Assembly (NCBI RefSeq): GCF_001517545.1
Contig: NZ_FBYA01000002.1
Span: forward strand, 124,001-188,000
Direction: 5' to 3'
Origin: Limnohabitans sp. Rim47
Lineage (GTDB): Bacteria; Pseudomonadota; Gammaproteobacteria; Burkholderiales; Burkholderiaceae_C
Length of the DNA: 64,000 nucleotides
Under the pieces are notes generated by a model. The model had not been told where the DNA came from. It did no database searches and saw only the letters and a program-made list of their open reading frames with translations. Both the position numbers and the translations under genes were made by a program. This document shows, one piece after another, positions 50,559 through 58,529 of the stretch. Each line of letters starts with the position of its first letter. Within the stretch, counting starts at the first letter, position 1.

Positions 50559-51965
50559 TCAGCCCTGAATGCTGCGCCAGCGCTCCAGCTCTGCGGGGCG
50601 CAGGCCATAACGGGCCAGCACACCTTCGTGCAAACGCCGCAGCTCTTGGATAACCAGTGCACGCACGTCTTCGCGGTCCGGTCCAGGTGCGGCCAGGGCC
50701 ACTTGGCTTGCCACCAGCGCCAACGGGTCTTGCTCGGGGTTTTGCACCACGGCTTTGACGATCTTTTTGATGGCATCGCGGTAGGTCAGCCGCAGCAAAT
50801 CGGGCTCCACCACACCCGAGCGGGCCGTCAGGTATTCCTTGGTCGAGCGCTCATAGGCCCACATGAACAGATCGCGCAGCAGCTCAACCCGGTTCATTTC
50901 ATAAACGCCCAGCATGGCGCTGGTGTACCAAGCTTGTGACACACCCAAAAACGTGAGCGGGCAGAGGTTGGCGCGCAGCAGCGGCCAGTTGGCAAGCAGA
51001 CGCGAGGTGCGCTTGTTGCAATCAGCAAAGGGCTGCAAATAAGGCAAGTGCACCATGGCAAAAAACGACTGCTCAAACGGGTCTTCGATCGCGTTGAATT
51101 TGGCGATCACTTCGTCAACCAGGGTACCGAGCAGCGTTTGCCCGGTGGGTGGCCGGTAAAGGCTCTGCCCGATCTGCACCGGGTGCACACGCAGGCGGCC
51201 TTCGTCTTCGGGGCTTTCAAGCAGGTTTTCTGACAAGGCGCTGTGCAGGTTCATCAGCAAATAACGGCTCATTTGCGTCGCGTCCACGTTGTCCATCACC
51301 AGCTCGATGGCGGCCTTGTGGTTCAAGATCATCTGCGTTTCGGTTACGCCGTGGCCTTGCGCCTGCTGGCCGTTAGCGATCAGGGCTTGTGTGTCGAGCC
51401 GCGAATAGGTGTTGCCCTCCAAGTGGCTGGACGCCCAAGACAAATCGATCAGCAAACGGTCGAGCACAGCGCGGCCATAAGTGCCTGCGGGCTGAGGACT
51501 TTGCCCGGTGCGGCCCATGCGGTGCAACTGCGCCCGCACAGGCTGAGGCAGATAAAACGTAACGTTGGGCTGGTAGGACTGCAAAAACTCGGAGTTGTAG
51601 CCCACCGGTTGCCGCGTGCCCCACGGCTGGGCCAGATAGGCCCGGATGTCTTGGCTGTCGGGCGACAAAGGCCACTGCCCGGTGGAGAGTTCTTCTTCGG
51701 CACGCCAAGCGGACGACTCTGACAGCCCCGCTGGAGTGGGTAAGGGATAAGCCAGTACTTTTGGCGCGATTTTCAATTTGGCGACATAACGGGTAGCACG
51801 AGCCTTGCCAACTGGCGCGATTTCGCCTTCAACCACCCAGTTTGCCAAAGCTCTTTGCAAGCTGCGGCGCGGTACATCAGGCCATTTTGCAAGGGCCTCC
51901 ACAAGTGACAAGCCATCTGGTTGGGCCTGAATAGCGATCAAAAGTTGAGTGTTGAAATCTGACAT
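50559..51965 (-). CDS. Fic-family protein with non-canonical motif and N-terminal DNA-binding-like domain
   Basis: This 468-aa protein starts with a winged-helix-like region (residues 1-60: 'LLIAIQAQPDGLSLVEALAKWPDVPRRSLQRALANWVVEGEIAPVGKARATRYV'). The inhibitory helix motif S179-x3-E183-G184 follows (SSHLEGN). The Fic core reads LPYLQPFADCNKRTSR, so the catalytic His of HxFx(D/E)GN(G/K)R is replaced by Q311 while FxDxNKRxxR is kept. Fic enzymes transfer AMP or other groups to target proteins; without His the activity may differ. ATG 51965 is preferred over TTG 51995. An 11-bp inverted repeat covers the start, which suggests self-repression. Confidence 0.8.
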   Translation of the reverse strand: MSDFNTQLLIAIQAQPDGLSLVEALAKWPDVPRRSLQRALANWVVEGEIAPVGKARATRYVAKLKIAPKVLAYPLPTPAGLSESSAWRAEEELSTGQWPLSPDSQDIRAYLAQPWGTRQPVGYNSEFLQSYQPNVTFYLPQPVRAQLHRMGRTGQSPQPAGTYGRAVLDRLLIDLSWASSHLEGNTYSRLDTQALIANGQQAQGHGVTETQMILNHKAAIELVMDNVDATQMSRYLLMNLHSALSENLLESPEDEGRLRVHPVQIGQSLYRPPTGQTLLGTLVDEVIAKFNAIEDPFEQSFFAMVHLPYLQPFADCNKRTSRLLANWPLLRANLCPLTFLGVSQAWYTSAMLGVYEMNRVELLRDLFMWAYERSTKEYLTARSGVVEPDLLRLTYRDAIKKIVKAVVQNPEQDPLALVASQVALAAPGPDREDVRALVIQELRRLHEGVLARYGLRPAELERWRSIQG

Positions 51966-51967
51966 GA

Positions 51968-51995
51968 TTGGCGCGATTTTAAACAATCGCGCCAA
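51968..51995 (-). promoter_or_regulatory. Perfect 11-bp inverted repeat at the fic start, putative operator
   Basis: TTGGCGCGATT (51968-51978) and AATCGCGCCAA (51985-51995) are separated by 6 bp and lie right before the start codon. The same half-site recurs inside the gene: exactly at 51761-51771 and with one change at about 51812-51822. Confidence 0.7.
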
Positions 51996-52001
51996 ATTAG
52001 C

Positions 52002-52143
52002 AAATGCCAGTCATCCCGAGCGACAGGCAAATGCCTGCCATCCTAGGCAAAAGTAAATGCCTGTCATCCCAAGCAAAAGTAAATGCCTGCCATCCCGAGC
52101 AAAAGTAAACGTCTGTCATCCCGGGCGAAGACCCGGGATCCAT
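52002..52143. repeat. Tandem 26-bp repeat ending in a REP-like palindrome
   Basis: Copies of AAATGCCTG(T/C)CATCC-type 26-mers lie at 52029-52054, 52055-52080 and 52081-52106, with a 27-bp first copy at 52002-52028. A last copy (from 52107) runs into the palindrome ATCCCGGGC..ACCCGGGAT (about 52118-52139). Each unit carries the GTCATCC/GCCATCC head of the palindromic family. It fills most of the 315-bp gap between fic and the restriction gene; I see no gene in it. Confidence 0.9.
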
Positions 52144-52280
52144 CCCCCAACCACGGCAACAACGTGTCCCTGACATCTGCAAACCTCACAGGGACAGATC
52201 AATAAATACAACCGAGGTGTCACCCCAAACAAAAACCTAAAACTTTCATATACGATCCAAGCTCACTTTGCGAGCACTTA

Positions 52281-55121
52281 ATGGGTCTTAATTGGAACGA
52301 AATCAAATCCAGAGCATTGCTTTTTAGCAAGACCTGGGCCGACGCCAGCAATGAAGACAGCGAAGCCAAGCCCTTCTGGATCGACTTCTTTGAAATCTTT
52401 GGCATCACCAACAAACGAGTCGCCACGTTCGAGTTGCACGTCAAAAAATTAGGCGGTGCCCAAGGCTTTATGGACCTGTTTTGGCCTGGCGTCCTGTTGG
52501 TCGAACACAAATCGCGCGGCAAAAGCCTGGATGCCGCCATGGACCAAGCCATTGGCTACCTGCACAACCTGGTCGAGCGTGACCTGCCGCAGTTGGTGAT
52601 CGTGTGTGACTTTGCCCACTTTCGGGTGCACCGCCTGGCCACGGGCGAGACGATGGCGTTTGAGCTGCGGCACCTGCACAAACACATCAAACATTTTGGC
52701 CTGCTGGCGGGCTACAAGGTGCAAGACATCCAGGCCGAAAACCCGGTCAACATCAAAGCCGCGATGGCGCTGGGCCGCCTGCACGACGCCCTCAAAGACA
52801 GTGGCTACAGCGGCCACGCGCTCGAGGTGCTGCTGGTGCGTTTGTTGTTTTGTTTGTTTGCCGACGACACCGGCATTTTTCAGCCCGCGCAATCGTTCAG
52901 AGACTTTGTCGAAGAACGCACCGCGCCCGACGGTTCAGACCTAGGCCCGCGCTTGGGGCAACTGTTTCAGGTGCTCAACACGCACGAAAGCCAGCGCAAC
53001 AAAAACACCGACGAACAACTGGGCCAATTCGCCTACATCAACGGCCGCCTGTTTGAAGAAACCCTGCCCATGGCCGACTTCAGCACCGCCATGCGCGAAG
53101 CCCTGCTGGACGCCTGCGGGCTCGACTGGTCGGCCATCAGCCCGGCCATTTTTGGCAGCTTGTTTCAGAGCATCATGGACGAAAAAGCCCGCCGCAACCT
53201 GGGCGCGCACTACACGTCTGAGGCCAACATCCTCAAGCTCATCAAGCCCCTGTTTTTAGATGAACTGCACGCCGAGTTTGAGCGTGTGAAAGGCCATCGC
53301 AACAAGCTGTTTGAGTTTCACAAAAAACTGCGACAGCTGACGTTTTTTGACCCCGCCTGTGGGTGCGGCAACTTTTTGGTCATCAGCTACCGCGAACTGC
53401 GCGAGCTGGAACTGAAGGTGCTGCGTGCCGACAACGAGCTCAGCGCCCACAAAGGCCAACTGGCGGTGGACGTGCATGGCCTGATCGGCGTGAACGTGGA
53501 CCAATTCTTTGGCATCGAGATCGAAGAATTCCCGGCCCAAATTGCCCAAGTGGCCCTGTGGCTGGTGGACCACCAAATGAACCTGCGCGTGAGCGTGGAG
53601 TTTGGTCTGTACTTTGCCCGCATCCCGCTCAAAAGTTCACCCGGCATCCGACACGCCAACGCGCTGCGGCTGGACTGGAGCGAAGTGCTGCCTGCAGAGC
53701 GGTGCAGTTATGTGCTGGGCAATCCACCGTTTTTAGGCAAGACCTACCAAAGCAAAGAACAAAAAGCCGACCTGGCTGCGGTGCTGCACGGCATACACGG
53801 CGCGGGTGATCTGGACTTTGTGTGCGGCTGGTACGTGCTGGCCGCCCGTTACACAAGGCCAGCAACCCCGTGTCATGCCGGGCTTGAACCGGCATCCATG
53901 CCCCTATGCGCCTTTGTATCGACCAACAGCATCACGCAAGGCGAACAAGTGGCCGTGCTGTGGGGCGAGATGCAGCGCCTGGGCATGCACACCCACTTTG
54001 CACATCGCACCTTTCAGTGGAGCAACGAGGCCAGCGGCAAAGCCGCCGTGCATTGCGTGATCGTAGGCTTTGGCCCCGAGAACCAAGCCGTCAAAACCAT
54101 TTACGAATACGAAGACATCAAAGGCCTGCCGCATGCCGTGCCTGTTAAGCGCATCAATGCGTATTTGGTGGATGCGCCGGATGTTTTTCTGAACAAACGC
54201 CGCACGCCCATTTGCGCTGTGCCAGAAATGACCAATGGCAGCAAACCCACCGATGGGGGCAACTTGCTGCTGGACGATGAAGACAAAGCGGCCCTGCTGG
54301 CCGCAGAGCCACAAGCTGCTCAATGGATACGCCCATTTTTAGGCTCGGAAGAGTTCATCAACAGCACGGCACGCTGGTGCTTGTGGCTGGTGGACTGCCC
54401 GCCCAACGAACTACGCGCCATGCCAGAAGTGATGAAGCGAGTGCAGGCAGTCAAAGCCATGCGCTTGGCCAGCACCAAAACTGCCACCGTTCAACTGGCT
54501 GATGCGCCTTCAATTTTTGGGGAGCTTCGTCAACCCAAAAAGAACTTCATTGCAATTCCCGAAGTTTCGTCAGAACGTCGCAAATTCATACCTATCGGTT
54601 TTTTAAGTTCCGATATTGTTCCAAGCAACAAAATTCAAACCATTCCTGATGGCACACTTTTCCAGTTTGGTGTCCTTTGCAGCACGATGCACAACGCTTG
54701 GATGCGTTACACCTGTGGTCGACTAAAAAGTGATTACAGCTATTCCGCCAGCATCGTCTACAACAACTACCCCTGGCCCGGCTTCGCTGGCGAAGCGCTC
54801 AGCGACAAACACCGCACCGCCATCGAACAAGCCGCCCAATGCGTGCTCGACGCCCGCACCCAATTTGCAAGCTCGTCACTGGCCGACCTCTACGACCCGC
54901 TGACCATGCCCCCGGCCCTGCTCAAGGCCCACCAAAAACTAGACACCGCCGTAGACACCGCCTACCAACCCAGCGGCGGAAAAAAGACCTACGCCTCCGA
55001 CGCCGAACGCGTGGCCTTCCTCTTCGAGCTGTACCAACGCATCACCAGCTTGCTGCCCATCACACGTACCGTAAAAAAATTACAACAGTTAAAGCCTAGA
55101 TCTAGCCAGCGAAAAACCTAA
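52281..55121 (+). CDS. Type IIL (MmeI-like) restriction-modification enzyme: nuclease, DNA methylase and specificity in one chain
   Basis: This 946-aa protein has the MmeI layout. The N-terminal nuclease motif D65-x9-E75-x-K77 (DLFWPG..VEHK) is followed by a helical linker and 'LGAHYTSEANILKLI' near residue 310. Methylase motif I is FFDPACGCGNF (about 355-365), motif IV is NPPF (about 481-484), and a C-terminal target recognition region precedes a helical end. It would methylate adenine on one strand and cut at a fixed distance. A palindromic repeat has inserted in frame at about residues 527-543, and the recognition region (about 54470-54770) has lower GC than the rest. The AAA-TOPRIM gene follows after 22 bp. 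Confidence 0.88.
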   Translation: MGLNWNEIKSRALLFSKTWADASNEDSEAKPFWIDFFEIFGITNKRVATFELHVKKLGGAQGFMDLFWPGVLLVEHKSRGKSLDAAMDQAIGYLHNLVERDLPQLVIVCDFAHFRVHRLATGETMAFELRHLHKHIKHFGLLAGYKVQDIQAENPVNIKAAMALGRLHDALKDSGYSGHALEVLLVRLLFCLFADDTGIFQPAQSFRDFVEERTAPDGSDLGPRLGQLFQVLNTHESQRNKNTDEQLGQFAYINGRLFEETLPMADFSTAMREALLDACGLDWSAISPAIFGSLFQSIMDEKARRNLGAHYTSEANILKLIKPLFLDELHAEFERVKGHRNKLFEFHKKLRQLTFFDPACGCGNFLVISYRELRELELKVLRADNELSAHKGQLAVDVHGLIGVNVDQFFGIEIEEFPAQIAQVALWLVDHQMNLRVSVEFGLYFARIPLKSSPGIRHANALRLDWSEVLPAERCSYVLGNPPFLGKTYQSKEQKADLAAVLHGIHGAGDLDFVCGWYVLAARYTRPATPCHAGLEPASMPLCAFVSTNSITQGEQVAVLWGEMQRLGMHTHFAHRTFQWSNEASGKAAVHCVIVGFGPENQAVKTIYEYEDIKGLPHAVPVKRINAYLVDAPDVFLNKRRTPICAVPEMTNGSKPTDGGNLLLDDEDKAALLAAEPQAAQWIRPFLGSEEFINSTARWCLWLVDCPPNELRAMPEVMKRVQAVKAMRLASTKTATVQLADAPSIFGELRQPKKNFIAIPEVSSERRKFIPIGFLSSDIVPSNKIQTIPDGTLFQFGVLCSTMHNAWMRYTCGRLKSDYSYSASIVYNNYPWPGFAGEALSDKHRTAIEQAAQCVLDARTQFASSSLADLYDPLTMPPALLKAHQKLDTAVDTAYQPSGGKKTYASDAERVAFLFELYQRITSLLPITRTVKKLQQLKPRSSQRKT
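53872..53900. repeat. REP-like palindrome inserted in frame in the restriction-modification gene
   Basis: Arms ATGCCGG (53875-53881) and CCGGCAT (53889-53895) plus the GTC head and CCATG tail match the dispersed element of this window. It is read through as CHAGLEPASMP and joins 'WYVLAARY' to 'CAFVSTNSITQGEQ', sequences that are expected to be nearly adjacent in relatives. Confidence 0.8.
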
Positions 55122-55143
55122 TCAATTCCAAAAAGACATAAAA

Positions 55144-56829
55144 ATGAAAATCACATTTCAATCACAATATAAATCTATTGAATTTTTTAATGAAATTAAT
55201 GCACCAGACTTCATTGTTTTGACAGGTCTTAACGGCTCTGGGAAAAGTCAACTACTTGAAGCCATTGAATCAAAGCAAGTAATTATTGATAACACTTACG
55301 AGCTGAAAATTGCCAGATTCAATTTCGAAAACTTCCGACTTGAAAATGAAAGTCACCACAACGCACAACAAATCTATCAAGAGGCAGATCAAGCTTGGAA
55401 TTTTTTCCAACAACAAGTTGCGCAGCAACTGCATACGTGGAAGCAATCCATTGGTGATACGTACGAAAAACTAATAGAGCAATGCGAGATTAAAAATATT
55501 CCCCTATGGGCGTGTAATGAGCTACCCGAGGCATACATACAACAGGTGAAAAACCATTTTCAAATAGGCCAACACCCCTATGTGATTGCCATCTTGGCAA
55601 TGATTAAAACGCTACCTTACAGCATTGATGAAGTCAACGAAGAGGAGTTTAAAGCACGGTACAAACCTTTTATGACCAAGCAAGACTTTTTACCTGCAAT
55701 GATAGGGAAAGTAATTTGGGATTATCACGTCAAATATGAACAAAATGAATTTTCGCAATTCCGTAATGAAAAAAGAAAAGCAAACCACAGAGTTTTTACT
55801 GAGAGCGAGTTCATCAAACAGCATGGCGAAAAACCATGGGAGATACTAAACAGGATACTCGAATCTTTTAATACTCTGAATTACAGAATAAATTCTCCAG
55901 AAGGCATTGATATTCGCGAAAACTTTATATTAAAACTGATTCACACTGAGAATCCTAATCTTCAAGTTGATTTTAGCAGTTTGTCATCAGGTGAGCGCAT
56001 TTTGATGGCTTTAGTGGCATCTATTTATAAATCAAAATCTGATCAGTACTTTCCTAATGTACTTTTGCTGGATGAATTGGATGCCTCTTTGCACCCATCA
56101 ATGATTAAAAATATGTTGAATGTAATTCATGCGGTGTTCCTAAAGAGCAATGTAAAAGTTATCCTAGTTACTCATTCACCTTCAACAATTGCACTCTGTC
56201 CTGAAGAATCTATTTACGTCATGAATCGTGCAGGCAACAACAGAATAGAAAAAAGAGATAGGCACTCAGCATTATCAATTTTGACAGAAGGGTTTGCCAC
56301 CCTCAATGAGGGAATTTTACTATTTGATCAAGTAGCTATAAACAAAATTAATATTTTCACAGAAGGAAATAACACAATTATTTTACAAAAAGTACTTGAA
56401 CTTGAAAATCTTGAGCACGAAGTTAAGATCATTGAAGGGCTTGAATCAATGACTGGAAAGTCTCAATTGAAAACAGTATTTGATTTTTTTGTGCGCGTTA
56501 CGCACAAAAATAAAGTTCTCTTTGTCTGGGATTGCGACGCCAAAGATATTACAAACAAATTACAAGATGAAAATTCTACTCATCCATTTATTTTTTCAAG
56601 AAACCCAGACAACAAATACACCACAAAAGGCATAGAGAATCTTTTGCCAAATTATCTATTTGAACCATTTCTAACAAGAATCACATCATCGCAAGGCACA
56701 GTAAGAGAAAATTTTGATGAAACACGAAAACGAGACTTTGAGAGCCATGTACTTCAAAATTCAAAAGCAGAAGACTTTTTGAATTTTCAACCCTTCATCA
56801 CTAAAGTTCGGGAATTAAGCAAGTTATAA
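55144..56829 (+). CDS. AAA ATPase with C-terminal TOPRIM nuclease domain (OLD-like), candidate anti-phage protein
   Basis: This 561-aa protein has Walker A GLNGSGKS at 28-35, the ABC-type signature SLSSGERIL near 280, Walker B 'VLLLDELDASLHP' near 305-317 and 'VTHSPSTIA'. The C-terminal TOPRIM fold has E in 'IFTEGNN' (about 406), D463-x-D465 in 'FVWDCDA' and E in 'KGIENLLP' (about 498). This is the plan of OLD-family nucleases such as those in Gabija and retron-linked systems, though no GajB helicase partner is adjacent. The gene is strikingly AT-rich compared with both neighbours, a sign of recent transfer. It follows the restriction-modification gene by 22 bp and is probably co-expressed with it. 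Confidence 0.8.
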   Translation: MKITFQSQYKSIEFFNEINAPDFIVLTGLNGSGKSQLLEAIESKQVIIDNTYELKIARFNFENFRLENESHHNAQQIYQEADQAWNFFQQQVAQQLHTWKQSIGDTYEKLIEQCEIKNIPLWACNELPEAYIQQVKNHFQIGQHPYVIAILAMIKTLPYSIDEVNEEEFKARYKPFMTKQDFLPAMIGKVIWDYHVKYEQNEFSQFRNEKRKANHRVFTESEFIKQHGEKPWEILNRILESFNTLNYRINSPEGIDIRENFILKLIHTENPNLQVDFSSLSSGERILMALVASIYKSKSDQYFPNVLLLDELDASLHPSMIKNMLNVIHAVFLKSNVKVILVTHSPSTIALCPEESIYVMNRAGNNRIEKRDRHSALSILTEGFATLNEGILLFDQVAINKINIFTEGNNTIILQKVLELENLEHEVKIIEGLESMTGKSQLKTVFDFFVRVTHKNKVLFVWDCDAKDITNKLQDENSTHPFIFSRNPDNKYTTKGIENLLPNYLFEPFLTRITSSQGTVRENFDETRKRDFESHVLQNSKAEDFLNFQPFITKVRELSKL

Positions 56830-56833
56830 ATTA

Positions 56834-57121
56834 TCAAGTCTGTTTGCCAATCTGATGCGATGTCCGGTAGCCCCCCACCCCCGTCACATAAGCCAACAAC
56901 TCCACAAAAAACGGATGCCTGCAAAGCGTGGACGAATCGCCCACCAGCAGCAGCTTGCGCCGTGCGCGGGTCATGCCCACGTTCATGAGGCGGATGTCAT
57001 CAGACAGGAAGCCGATCTCGCCTTGGGGGTTGCTGCGCGTCAAGGTGATGGCCATGATGTCGCGCTCTTGGCCCTGAAACGAATCTACGGTGTCCACGCT
57101 GCGCCTGCATTGCAGCCGCTG
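56834..57121 (-). pseudogene. Duplicated C-terminal fragment of the SF1 helicase gene
   Basis: About 270 bp (56855-57121) is a diverged copy of 58646-58912, the 3' end of the helicase at 58628. The frame reads VDTVDSFQGQERDIMAITLTRSN..GMTRARRKLLLVGDSSTLC..HPFFVELLAYV, that is motifs V-VI of UPF1-like helicases, with a 3-bp insertion giving 'SDDIRLMN'. No ATPase core remains. The two copies are direct repeats on either side of the second fic gene. Confidence 0.85.
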
Positions 57122-57139
57122 GCATGCTGCCGTCAAAGG

Positions 57140-57271
57140 CCCCATGCGCACCACAGCACGCACTCACACGGCACTGGCAAAGAGTTGGGCTGTTCGCATC
57201 GATGGCGCGCCCCTGCCACTTTCGATGCGTGCCACCACGCTTTGTGTCTTTGGCCTCAAGTCCGGCTGGAT
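57140..57271 (-). pseudogene. Relic of an Xre/HigA-type helix-turn-helix antitoxin gene
   Basis: The minus strand from 57271 reads RPKTQSVVARIESGRGAP-SMRTAQLFASAV, then an in-frame stop (57164-57166), then VRAVVRM. This closely fits the recognition helix and following helix of Xre antitoxins (TQSxVARLESGRxxPSLRTLxRxAxAxG). It overlaps the 3' end of fic by 16 bp and merges in the same frame with the helicase fragment. No start or N-terminal helix is present, so it is a fossil. Confidence 0.5.
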
Positions 57272-58443
57272 TTTCCCAATTTGGCATCGTCCTCGGCCCA
57301 GCCTTCTATCGCGGGGTAATACCGTGTCGAACGGCCGTCACCGCATCGGGTGAGCAGCCCAAGCCGTTCCAGATCGATGAGGTCTCGGGCTGCGGTGGGT
57401 GTGGAGGTTTGCGCAATCCGCTCGTGCTTGCGCGTGGTCATGCCGCCTTCGTAACCTTTGGGGCCAGCATCCAGAAGCTTCTTCATTGTTTTTTGCTGTC
57501 GCTCATTGAGAGTGACCGATGACATTTGGGCCTGAAACCGAATGCGTTGAATGGCGGAATCAATGGTGCGGTTGGCGAATTCGTTGGCCAGATCAATTTG
57601 CGCCAGCATCCATTCGACCCATGCCGTCACGTCCATGCTTTTAGAGCGTTGTGCCCGCTCTAGCTCGCGGTAATACTGGTCTTTGCACGACTCGATTTGC
57701 CGCGACAGTGTCACGATTCGCCCAGGCTGGCCCATGTCTTGGCCCAGTGCCAGTTGCAAGATGGCCCGGCCAAGGCGCCCGTTGCCATCGTCAAAAGGAT
57801 GCAGCGTCTCGAACCACAGATGCGAGACTGCGGCACGCACCAAGCCGTCCATGGGCTGCGGCCCGACTTTGGGCTGGGTTTGGTTGAACCAGTTCAAAAA
57901 AGCGTCCATCTGCTCGGCTAGACCTTCAGCGGGTGGCGCGGCGTAATGCACCTTGCTGTGGCCCACGGCCCCACTGACGATCTCCATGGGCACAGAACGC
58001 AGAGCGCCCACATCGATGCGCTGCATGCCCGAAAAACCCGTGGGGAAAAGCGCCCCGTGCCAACTGCACAGGCGCTCGAGCGTCAAGGGTGCGTCAGTGT
58101 TGAGGGTGGCGTCTTGCAACACATCGATCAGTCCCTCGATGTTGCGCCTGCCTTCGCGCACGGGGGCACCCGACGTGTCGAGCCCCAAGCGCCGGGCGAC
58201 GGAGGAGCGAACACTTTCAGGGTCCAGCTTTTCGCCTTCAATCGCAGAGGTGGTCAATGCCTCTTGCGTCAACGAGTCACGGATGTGGGGCTGCAGCCCT
58301 TCCAGGCCAATCGCCTCCGCTTTGCCAAGTAGAAATCCTTGGAATGTTCTTGCGGCCGCCAATGGCGCCTGGATTCGCTGCGCGTCGAACGCCAATGCTG
58401 GCCACTCTGGCAGCTGCCAAATCCAACGTTGATATGATTTCAT
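57256..58443 (-). CDS. Fic-family protein (AMPylator-type) with DUF4172 N-terminus
   Basis: This 395-aa protein starts 'YQRWIWQLPEWPALAFD', the DUF4172 domain often found before Fic. The inhibitory motif T65-x3-E69-G70 (TSAIEGE) and the canonical Fic motif H215-PFDDGNGRLGR follow. A C-terminal winged-helix-like segment ('LNERQQKTMKKLLDAGPKGYEGGMTTRKHERIAQTSTPTAARDLIDLERLGLL') probably binds DNA. All catalytic residues are present, so AMP transfer with self-inhibition is expected. An inverted repeat lies 6 bp upstream of ATG. The gene is bracketed by two copies of the helicase 3' end. Confidence 0.9.
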   Translation of the reverse strand: MKSYQRWIWQLPEWPALAFDAQRIQAPLAAARTFQGFLLGKAEAIGLEGLQPHIRDSLTQEALTTSAIEGEKLDPESVRSSVARRLGLDTSGAPVREGRRNIEGLIDVLQDATLNTDAPLTLERLCSWHGALFPTGFSGMQRIDVGALRSVPMEIVSGAVGHSKVHYAAPPAEGLAEQMDAFLNWFNQTQPKVGPQPMDGLVRAAVSHLWFETLHPFDDGNGRLGRAILQLALGQDMGQPGRIVTLSRQIESCKDQYYRELERAQRSKSMDVTAWVEWMLAQIDLANEFANRTIDSAIQRIRFQAQMSSVTLNERQQKTMKKLLDAGPKGYEGGMTTRKHERIAQTSTPTAARDLIDLERLGLLTRCGDGRSTRYYPAIEGWAEDDAKLGKSSRT

Positions 58444-58468
58444 GGCTTAATCATATCAATATATGATT
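58432..58468 (-). promoter_or_regulatory. Inverted repeat at the second fic start, putative operator
   Basis: AATCATAT (58449-58456) and ATATGATT (58461-58468) form a perfect 8-bp inverted repeat with a 4-bp spacer just upstream of the start codon. A third half-site ATATGATT lies at 58432-58439 inside the first codons. The AT-rich sequence could also hold the promoter. Confidence 0.65.
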
Positions 58469-58529
58469 TGAATGGAATGAAAATCGCATCGTGCGCGGTG
58501 TCAAGACCAATGCAGCTGTGGGTTTTTGA

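Noticed and set aside
52002..52143. CRISPR array candidate because of regular 26-bp repeats
   Set aside because: Repeats are directly adjacent with no unique spacers and end in a REP-like palindrome; no cas genes are present.
53855..53905. Frameshift or sequencing error in the restriction-modification gene
   Set aside because: The frame is intact on both sides and the extra sequence is a recognisable member of the dispersed palindrome family, so a real insertion is the better explanation.
55144..56829. Complete Gabija system (GajA plus GajB)
   Set aside because: No UvrD-like GajB gene follows; the adjacent helicase sequence is only a UPF1-like C-terminal fragment.
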